A stretch of DNA of 5,626 nucleotides, taken from the NCBI GenBank assembly GCA_030425785.1, contig JAUHYJ010000278.1, positions 1 through 5,626 on the forward strand, in the 5' to 3' direction. The translations under genes and the position numbers were made by a program. Positions 1 to 4,831 of this stretch are shown piece after piece; within the stretch, counting starts at the first letter, position 1; each line of letters begins with the position of its first letter. Under the pieces are notes generated by a model. That model worked only from the letters and a program-made list of their open reading frames with translations. It did no database searches and was not told the origin of the DNA. Source of the DNA: Acidimicrobiia bacterium (GTDB taxonomy: Bacteria > Actinomycetota > Acidimicrobiia > Acidimicrobiales > Ilumatobacteraceae).

Positions 1-1054
1 ACTGGAGGACCGGCGAGTACATGAAGCTCGTGGCGTACCCGACCCGCTGCCCCCCGCCGTCGTAGACCATGTGGTCGTCGTGCACGGGACGATGGTCCTT
101 CGGCGGGATCATGCCCGCCGCCTGGTACGTGGCGTCGTAGTCGGCGGGGTCGACGACGAGCCCCATCATCTTCCACCGCGACGTCCGCTCGGCCCGCTCG
201 CGCAGGATCGCCCGACGGCCGACGAACGGCCGATCGTCGTCGTCGATGCCGGCGAGCATCCACCCCAACCCGAGCTCGTCGGGCGTCGAGCGGTGATCGT
301 CGTTCTCGGCCAGTCGGCTGGCGTCGAAGTCGACGTGGATCAGGAGGAGACCGGCCTCGATGCGAGCCATGAGGAGCGCCGTCTGCCCGAACGGCGTGAT
401 GCCGTGCGGCGCGCCTGCGTCGGCGACGAGGTCCCACACTCGCTCGGCGTCGGCGGCGTCGCAGGTGATCTCGTAGCCGAGATCGCCGGTGAAGCCGGTG
501 CGGCTGATGCTGACCGGGATCTCGCCGGCGAGCTTGCACGGCGCGTGTTCGAAGAACCCGAGCGAGCTCACTTCCGGAGCGAGCGTCGACAGGATCGCAT
601 GGCTCCGCGGCCCCTGGACCGCCAACATGCCGTGCTCGTAGGTGACGTCGTCGATCTGCACGCGGAGGCGACCGGCGAGGTCGGACAGGTACGCGAGGTT
701 CGGCTCGGCGGCGGTGAGCAGGAAGTCGTCGGCGGCGTGGCGGAACACCACGCCGTCCTCGTTCACGAAGCCCCGATCGTCGCACCAGATCGTGTACTGC
801 GCCTGGCCGGGTCGGCAGCGGCGGATGTCGCGAGCCAGCACCCCGGCGAGGAACCGCTCGGCGTCGGGGCCGGTGACGCGGTACTTGTACAGCGGCGACG
901 AGTCGAACATGCCGGCGGCGTTGCGCACGGCGACGTACTCCCACTTCTCCGACATCTGGTAGCGGTCGACGACGAGATGCCCGGCCCAGTGACTCCAGAG
1001 CGAGGTCTGATTGGCGGCGGCCACCCGGGAGTGGAACGGCGACTGTCGCAGCAT
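1..1054 (-). CDS. GcvT-family aminomethyltransferase-like protein (C-terminus off the left edge)
   Basis: The minus strand reads open from an ATG at 1054 to the window edge, giving 351 residues without a stop. It begins MLRQSPFHSR, a typical opening for stand-alone aminomethyltransferase-like proteins. Family hallmarks in order are FDSSPLYKYRVTGPDA (50-65), NEDGVV (98-103; Asp100 sits where the glycine-cleavage T-protein has its catalytic Asp), AVQGPRS (145-151), RTGFTGDLGYEI (185-196), RIEAGL (231-236) and a C-terminal barrel segment with RVGYATSFMYSP (337-348). Family members run about 360-400 residues, so only a short tail is missing. The fold binds tetrahydrofolate and takes a one-carbon unit from a methylated or aminomethyl substrate. 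No glycine-cleavage P or H protein is visible, and a Rieske oxygenase lies in the same window, so a role in amine demethylation is more likely than glycine cleavage. It is divergent from the TetR gene at 1112, which may repress it. The substrate is unknown. It does not resemble DMSP demethylase DmdA beyond the shared fold. Confidence 0.9.
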   Translation of the reverse strand, partial: MLRQSPFHSRVAAANQTSLWSHWAGHLVVDRYQMSEKWEYVAVRNAAGMFDSSPLYKYRVTGPDAERFLAGVLARDIRRCRPGQAQYTIWCDDRGFVNEDGVVFRHAADDFLLTAAEPNLAYLSDLAGRLRVQIDDVTYEHGMLAVQGPRSHAILSTLAPEVSSLGFFEHAPCKLAGEIPVSISRTGFTGDLGYEITCDAADAERVWDLVADAGAPHGITPFGQTALLMARIEAGLLLIHVDFDASRLAENDDHRSTPDELGLGWMLAGIDDDDRPFVGRRAILRERAERTSRWKMMGLVVDPADYDATYQAAGMIPPKDHRPVHDDHMVYDGGGQRVGYATSFMYSPVLQ

Positions 1055-1060
1055 GCCGCG

Positions 1061-1090
1061 ACGCTAGCCCGCTATTGGACAAGCGCGCAA
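1061..1090 (-). promoter_or_regulatory. Predicted leaderless promoter of the GcvT-like gene
   Basis: On the minus strand a TAGCGT -10 box (1066 to 1061, TAnnnT pattern) lies exactly 6 bases before the ATG at 1054. A TTGCGC -35-like hexamer (1090 to 1085) lies 18 bases upstream of it. No Shine-Dalgarno sequence precedes the ATG. In actinobacteria this spacing commonly means transcription starts at the A of the start codon. The -35 overlaps the spacer of the opposing TetR promoter, so the two promoters would compete or share one operator. The -35 match is weak; the -10 and its spacing are the stronger evidence. Confidence 0.5.
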
Positions 1091-1104
1091 CAGGTGCGTA
1101 ACGT
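1075..1104 (+). promoter_or_regulatory. Predicted leaderless promoter of the first TetR gene
   Basis: TTGGAC (1075-1080), an 18-base spacer and TAACGT (1099-1104, TAnnnT pattern) precede the ATG at 1112 with 7 bases between. No purine-rich ribosome binding site is visible. It reads toward the TetR gene and interlocks with the opposing promoter of the GcvT-like gene. Two imperfect direct repeats of 11 bp (1081-1091 and 1092-1102, 8 of 11 identical) occupy the spacer and -10 area and are possible protein contacts. I found no convincing TetR-type palindrome. Confidence 0.45.
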
Positions 1105-1111
1105 CGACCGG

Positions 1112-1738
1112 ATGGCCCGTCTCTCGCCCGACGAACGCCGCCGGGCGATCATCGAGGCGACCTTGGCGGTCGCCCGCCGCAACGGTCTCGGCGCGACGAC
1201 GGTCCGAGACGTCGCCGACGAGATGGGGACGTCGAGCGGGCTGGTGCACCACTACTTCGACTCGATGGACGAGGTCCTCGCCGTGGCCTTCGAGCACGCC
1301 GCCGGCGCCGACCTCGAGCGGGCGCGCGCGGTCGTCGCCGAAGCACCGACCGCCACCGAGCAGCTCGACGCGTTCATCGCGTGCTACGCACCGGCCCAGT
1401 CCGACTGGACGATGCAACTCTGGCTCGACGCCTGGGCCGAGGCCGCTCGGCGGCCGGCGCTGCGGAACGTCTCGCAGCGGCTCAACCGGGCGTGGCAGGA
1501 ACTCGTCCGTTCGATCGTCGCCGACGGCGTCACCGCCGGCGAGTTCGCCACCGACGACCCCGACGCCGCGGCGTGGCGCCTCCTGTCGGTGCTCGACGGC
1601 CTCGCGTTGCAGGTCGTCGCCCACGAGGCGCTCATCGGCCGCGACGAGGTCGTGGCCTGGACCCGGGCGGCCGCCGACCGCGAGCTCCTGCCGTCGGCCC
1701 CGGCTGCAACGAGGGCGGCCACCCGCACCCGCCGATAA
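1112..1738 (+). CDS. TetR-family transcriptional regulator, BetI-like ligand domain
   Basis: The product has 208 residues, normal for TetR repressors. The N-terminal helix-turn-helix is clear: ATTVRDVADEMGTSSGLVHH (28-47) followed by YFDSMDEVL, the standard end of the DNA-binding domain. The C-terminal half matches the BetI-type TetR ligand domain: WLDAWAEAARRPALR (104-118), then IVADGVTAGEF (135-145), DDPDAAAW and LLSVLDGL. BetI-type members often respond to choline or other small amine-type ligands. The ATG at 1112 is chosen because homology begins there and a -10 box lies 7 bases upstream; the open frame extends far upstream only because it is antisense to the GcvT-like gene. It is divergent from that gene by 57 bp and is followed 11 bp later by a second TetR, so they are probably co-transcribed. 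The C-terminus ends in an Ala/Thr/Arg-rich tail (about 195-208), probably disordered. The ligand is inferred only from context. Confidence 0.92.
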   Translation: MARLSPDERRRAIIEATLAVARRNGLGATTVRDVADEMGTSSGLVHHYFDSMDEVLAVAFEHAAGADLERARAVVAEAPTATEQLDAFIACYAPAQSDWTMQLWLDAWAEAARRPALRNVSQRLNRAWQELVRSIVADGVTAGEFATDDPDAAAWRLLSVLDGLALQVVAHEALIGRDEVVAWTRAAADRELLPSAPAATRAATRTRR

Positions 1739-1741
1739 CCT
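1736..1741 (+). promoter_or_regulatory. Possible internal -10 box for the second TetR gene
   Basis: TAACCT fits TAnnnT, overlaps the TAA stop of the first TetR gene and lies 8 bases before the second ATG at 1750. There is no recognisable -35 at a normal distance. A short GGA (1742-1744) could instead act as a weak ribosome binding site. Co-transcription with the first TetR gene is at least as likely as an independent leaderless start. Confidence 0.25.
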
Positions 1742-1749
1742 GGACCCGC

Positions 1750-2364
1750 ATGTCGCGGCCGGCCACCGATCGTCGCTCCGAGATCCTCGACGCGGTCGTC
1801 GACGCGATCATCGAGGTCGGCTTCACCGACATGACGGTTGCGGACGTCGCCTCCCGTGCCGGCGTGTCCACGGCGTTGGTGCACTACCACTTCTCCTCGA
1901 AGGACGCGCTGATCGCCGCGGCCCTCCGAGCTGCGAGCGACGAGGACAAGACCTTCCGGAACGAGCTGGCCGACGGCGAGGGCACCGCCACCGAACGACT
2001 CGTGCTCGTCCTGACCCGATCGCTGCCCGAACCCGACGACGCGTCCTGGATCCTGTGGATCGAGACGTGGGGCGAGACGCGGCGCTCGGCCGACATCCGC
2101 GAGGTCATGGCCGACCTGAACGGCCACGAACACGCGACGATCGTCGCGCTCGTCGAGGAAGGCATGCGAGCGGGCGAGTTCGTCGTCGCGGATCCCGACG
2201 GCGCGGCGACACGACTGACGGCGTTGCGCGACGGCCTCGCGATCGAGCGGACCCTGTTCGGCACCGGGCAGGGCACGGACGAACTCCTCGAACAGGTCCG
2301 AGCCGCGATCCGCTACAACCTCGACCTCACCCCGGCACGCTTCGCCGAGCTGACGCAGTCCTGA
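1750..2364 (+). CDS. Second TetR-family transcriptional regulator, BetI-like
   Basis: The product has 204 residues. The helix-turn-helix is MTVADVASRAGVSTALVHYH (28-47) followed by FSSKDALI. The ligand domain has WILWIETWGETRRSADIREV (100-119), LVEEGMRAGEF (134-144), DPDGAATRL and LRDGLAIER, in the same order as the upstream TetR, so the two are probably paralogues. Their recognition-helix ends are similar (SSGLVHHYF and STALVHYHF), but most of the surrounding sequence has diverged, so this is not a recent duplication. The ATG at 1750 fits the usual TetR N-terminus. The last seven codons (FAELTQS) and the stop lie inside the first units of the 16-bp tandem array, so this gene tail and the repeat share sequence. 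The gene converges on the aminotransferase gene. Possible roles are a second ligand input, heterodimer formation with its neighbour, or separate control of the genes to the right. Confidence 0.92.
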   Translation: MSRPATDRRSEILDAVVDAIIEVGFTDMTVADVASRAGVSTALVHYHFSSKDALIAAALRAASDEDKTFRNELADGEGTATERLVLVLTRSLPEPDDASWILWIETWGETRRSADIREVMADLNGHEHATIVALVEEGMRAGEFVVADPDGAATRLTALRDGLAIERTLFGTGQGTDELLEQVRAAIRYNLDLTPARFAELTQS

Positions 2365-2464
2365 GCTGACGCAGGGCCGAGCTGACGCTTCGCCGAGCTG
2401 ACGCAGTACTGAGCTGACGCAGGCCTGAGCTGACGCTTCGCCGAGCTGACGCAGGGCCGAGCTG
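2341..2464. repeat. 16-bp tandem array with a 48-bp higher-order period
   Basis: The core GAGCTGACGC occurs seven times without error, starting at 2347, 2363, 2379, 2395, 2411, 2427 and 2443, always exactly 16 bp apart. A truncated eighth copy (GAGCTG, 2459-2464) follows. The 6-bp segments before each core, in order, are TTCGCC, AGTCCT, AGGGCC, TTCGCC, AGTACT, AGGCCT, TTCGCC and AGGGCC. TTCGCC recurs every 48 bp (2341, 2389, 2437), which makes a higher-order unit of three 16-mers. The first two 48-bp units differ at only 3 positions. The array starts inside the 3' end of the second TetR gene, includes its TGA stop (2362-2364), and stops 2 bp short of the stop codon of the convergent aminotransferase gene. 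There is no T-tract and no strong hairpin, so it is not a classical terminator. Its function is unknown; recent slippage expansion is the simplest origin. Confidence 0.95.
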
Positions 2465-2465
2465 C

Positions 2466-3662
2466 TCAGACCGTCGCCAGCGCGGCGGCCGCGGCGGCGA
2501 CGCCCGAGCGTTCGATCGGCGCCCCCATCTCCGCCAGTGCGGTCTCGACGGTGCCGAGCACGCCGAGGACCATCGGCGCGTTGACGTGACCCATGTGACC
2601 GATCCGGAACGAGCGCTCCGCGAAGTCGCCGATGCCGACGCCGAGGGTCACCCCGAAACGCTCGCGGCACCGGCGCGAGAGCTCGATCGCATCGATCGAA
2701 CCGGTCGTGACCGCGGTGACCGAGTCCGATCGCTGCGACGGGTCGACGGCCACGAAGCCGATCCCGTCGGCGGTCGACCACGCGTCGACGGCGGCGCGCA
2801 CACCGCCGGCGAGACGCGCGTGGCGAGCCCACCGCGACGCGAGCCCCTCCTCGGCGATCATCCGGAGCGCCTCGCACAGGCCGAACAGGTGTGAGACCGG
2901 TGGCGTGCCACAGAACCGCAGGTAGTACGGACCGTCCTCGGTGCGGTACGTCCAGTCCCAGTAGCGGGTGCGGAGGTCTGCGTGCCGATGGGCGTCGAGC
3001 GCTCTCGGGCCGGCCCACACGATCGCCAGGCCGGGCGGGGTCATCATGCCCTTCTGACTGGCCGCGATCGTGACGTCGACGCCCCAGTCGTCCATGCAGA
3101 ACCGCTCGCACCCCATCGATGCGATGCAGTCGACGAACAGCATCGCGGGGTGTCCCGCGGCGTCGATCGCCGCCCGGATGGCGGGGATGTCGTTGCGCAC
3201 CGACGAGGCCGTGTCGACGTGGACCGTGAGCACCGCCTTGATCTCGTGGCCTGCGTCGGCGCGCAGGTGCTCCTCGATCATCGCCGGGTCGACCGCGTGA
3301 CCGACCGGCGCGGTGAGCAGGTCGACGCGCAACCCGTTGAACGTGGCCATCTCACCCCAGATCGCGGCGAACCGACCACAGTCGGCGACCAGCACCCGGT
3401 CACCGCGGGACAGGGTGTTCATCAGCGCCATCTCCCAGCCCGCGTGACCGTTGCCGATCGGCACGAATGCGCGGCTCGTGGTCCCGGCGATCTCCGGCAG
3501 GGCGTCGAAGATCTCGTCGATCCGCTCGGTGAGCTCGCCGGCGTAGATGTCGGGCATCGGACGTTGCATCGCCGCCAGCACCCGCTGGGGCATGACGCTC
3601 GGGCCGGGGATCGCCACGATCTCGGGTCCGTGTGCGAGCGAGATCAGGTCGTGATCGGTCAC
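2466..3662 (-). CDS. Class V PLP-dependent aminotransferase (alanine/serine-glyoxylate aminotransferase type)
   Basis: The product is 398 residues, full length for this family. It starts at a GTG (3662), because the substrate loop IPGPSVMPQRVLAAM (18-32) precedes the first in-frame ATG. Further signs are GNGHAGWEMAL (70-80, cofactor phosphate region), HVDTASSVRND (148-158), FVDCIASMG (176-184, with Asp178 expected to contact the pyridine nitrogen), SQKGMMTPPG (202-211, Lys204 the expected Schiff-base lysine), CGTPPVSH (251-258) and FRIGHMGH (352-359, Arg353 the expected substrate carboxylate contact). Relatives move an amino group from alanine or serine to glyoxylate or a related keto acid; pyridoxamine-pyruvate and ureidoglycine aminotransferases share the fold, so the substrate is open. 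The protein ends in an Ala-rich tail (389-396). It lies 80 bp downstream of the ABC ATPase gene on the same strand and has its own -10-like box. No Shine-Dalgarno is seen. Confidence 0.9.
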   Translation of the reverse strand: MTDHDLISLAHGPEIVAIPGPSVMPQRVLAAMQRPMPDIYAGELTERIDEIFDALPEIAGTTSRAFVPIGNGHAGWEMALMNTLSRGDRVLVADCGRFAAIWGEMATFNGLRVDLLTAPVGHAVDPAMIEEHLRADAGHEIKAVLTVHVDTASSVRNDIPAIRAAIDAAGHPAMLFVDCIASMGCERFCMDDWGVDVTIAASQKGMMTPPGLAIVWAGPRALDAHRHADLRTRYWDWTYRTEDGPYYLRFCGTPPVSHLFGLCEALRMIAEEGLASRWARHARLAGGVRAAVDAWSTADGIGFVAVDPSQRSDSVTAVTTGSIDAIELSRRCRERFGVTLGVGIGDFAERSFRIGHMGHVNAPMVLGVLGTVETALAEMGAPIERSGVAAAAAALATV

Positions 3663-3668
3663 GTGGCG

Positions 3669-3674
3669 ATTCTG
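3669..3674 (-). promoter_or_regulatory. Possible leaderless -10 box of the aminotransferase gene
   Basis: On the minus strand CAGAAT (3674 to 3669) lies exactly 6 bases before the GTG start at 3662. It keeps the two most conserved -10 positions (A at 2, T at 6) but has C instead of T at position 1. No clear -35 was found 16-19 bases upstream, and there is no ribosome binding site. The spacing matches that of the GcvT-like gene's promoter, which supports a leaderless start for this gene. Confidence 0.35.
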
Positions 3675-3693
3675 GCACGACCGACCGCCGGCC

Positions 3694-3727
3694 ACCTCGA
3701 CCGTCCGACGGAGCGACCGACCGAGGT
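3694..3727 (-). terminator. Possible 3' hairpin after the ABC ATPase gene, without U-tract
   Basis: On the minus strand ACCTCGGTCG (3727 to 3718) and CGGTCGAGGT (3703 to 3694) can form a 10-bp stem with a 14-base loop, beginning about 15 bases after the ATPase stop codon. Two pairs are G-U wobbles in minus-strand RNA but would be A-C mismatches in plus-strand RNA, so the stem favours the minus transcript. There is no U-run, so efficient intrinsic termination is uncertain. It could also be a processing or attenuation structure, or chance in GC-rich DNA. Confidence 0.3.
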
Positions 3728-3742
3728 CGTGCCGCCGGCGCG

Positions 3743-4831
3743 CTACGCGTCCAGCAGGCGGAGGGCGTCGTCGCGGATGTCGATCCCGACGCGTGTCCCC
3801 GGCGCAGGAACCCACGCCGCACCGTCGTTCGGTGTGACGACCTGGACCCGGCACGACGGGAGTGCCACCTGGACGTGGCTCGTCGAACCGACGAACACGA
3901 CGTCGGCCACGTCGCCAACGACCGTGCCGTGCTCGGGCGCGACGAGCCGCAGGCGCTCGGGCCGGGCGAACACGACGCAGTCGCCGCTCCGCTCCCCGGT
4001 GGCGACCGGGATGCGAGCGCCGTCGAGCTCGACGACGTCCTGCCCCGTCACCGTCACCGGGATCAGGTTGGCGAGGCCGAGGAAGTCGGCGACGTAGGTG
4101 CTCGCCGGGTTCTCGTAGACGTCGCGCGGCGGACCGACCTGCTCGATCGTCCCCTCGCGCATGACCGCCAGGCGGTCGGACATCGTGAGTGCCTCCTCCT
4201 GGTCGTGGGTGACGTAGACGAACGTGATCCCGACCTCGCGGTGCAGCGCCTTCAGCTCGAACTGCAACGAACGCCGCAGCTTCGCGTCGAGCGCGCCGAG
4301 CGGCTCGTCGAGCAACAGCACGCGCGGGCGCAGGACGAGGGCGCGAGCGAGCGCGACGCGCTGCTGCTGCCCGCCAGACAGCTGGTGCGGTCGGCGACCG
4401 GCCAGGTCGCCGAGCTGCACGAGTGCGAGTGCCTCGCCGACGCGGCGTGCACGTTCGACCTTGCCGACGTCCTGGAAGCGCAAGCCGAATGCGACGTTGT
4501 CGGCGACGCTGAGGTGCGGGAAGAGGGCGTAGCTCTGGAACACCGTGTTCACGGGTCGACGCTCCGGTGGCACCCCGGCGATGTCGGTGCCGTCGATCAG
4601 GATCGAACCGGACTCGTTCTCCTCGAACCCGCCGATGAGCCGCAAGGTGGTGGTCTTGCCGCACCCGGAGGGCCCGAGCAGGGAGAAGAACTCGCCCGCC
4701 GCGATCGTCAGGTCGATCCCGTGGAGGACTCGCTGCGCGCCGAAGCTCTTCGAGAGCGAGACGAGCTCGATGCGCCCTCCCCGGACGGGGTCACCGACCA
4801 TCGCCGCAGGTTCTACCACCGTGCCGGTCAC
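3743..4831 (-). CDS. ABC transporter ATP-binding protein, spermidine/putrescine (PotA-like) type
   Basis: From the GTG at 4831 the product is 362 residues, normal for PotA-like importer ATPases. The nucleotide-binding domain shows Walker [10 protein letters not shown] (53-61), the Q-loop FQSYALFPH (98-106), signature LSGGQQQR (151-158), Walker B VLLLDEP (171-177, Glu176 catalytic), the D-loop GALD and switch His209 in THDQEEA. A C-terminal TOBE-like domain follows (about 255-360, with FARPERLRL at 288-296). All catalytic residues are present, so it should power import of a small cationic or amine-type solute; the subfamily also includes iron and other solute importers. The GTG overlaps the stop of the upstream Rieske gene as GTGA (4828-4831), which argues for translational coupling. 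An alternative ATG at 4801 would give 352 residues, also without a clear ribosome binding site. Permease and binding-protein genes do not follow downstream and must lie elsewhere. Confidence 0.93.
   Translation of the reverse strand: MTGTVVEPAAMVGDPVRGGRIELVSLSKSFGAQRVLHGIDLTIAAGEFFSLLGPSGCGKTTTLRLIGGFEENESGSILIDGTDIAGVPPERRPVNTVFQSYALFPHLSVADNVAFGLRFQDVGKVERARRVGEALALVQLGDLAGRRPHQLSGGQQQRVALARALVLRPRVLLLDEPLGALDAKLRRSLQFELKALHREVGITFVYVTHDQEEALTMSDRLAVMREGTIEQVGPPRDVYENPASTYVADFLGLANLIPVTVTGQDVVELDGARIPVATGERSGDCVVFARPERLRLVAPEHGTVVGDVADVVFVGSTSHVQVALPSCRVQVVTPNDGAAWVPAPGTRVGIDIRDDALRLLDA

Noticed and set aside
71..1111. Long upstream in-frame extension of the first TetR gene
   Set aside because: It is antisense to a well-supported GcvT-like gene, and TetR homology begins at the ATG at 1112.
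2341..2464. CRISPR array
   Set aside because: The period is 16 bp with 10-bp cores and 6-bp reused linkers, far too short for CRISPR repeats and spacers, and there are no cas genes.
2341..2464. Plasmid-type iteron origin
   Set aside because: The direct-repeat layout is similar, but there is no replication initiator gene or AT-rich region, and the setting is a metabolic gene cluster.
1384..3111. Long minus-strand open frame (575 codons) crossing the tandem array, where it would encode a 16-residue repeat containing LRQLGEAS
   Set aside because: It runs antisense to both TetR genes and out of frame over the aminotransferase, is Arg/Ala-rich with no recognisable domain, and is open only because of high GC. 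The protein repeat follows trivially from the 48-bp DNA period.
3663..4664. In-frame N-terminal extension of the aminotransferase reaching back to 4664
   Set aside because: The extension is Arg-rich, out of frame over the clear ABC ATPase gene, and shows no domain. The enzyme is full length from the GTG at 3662.
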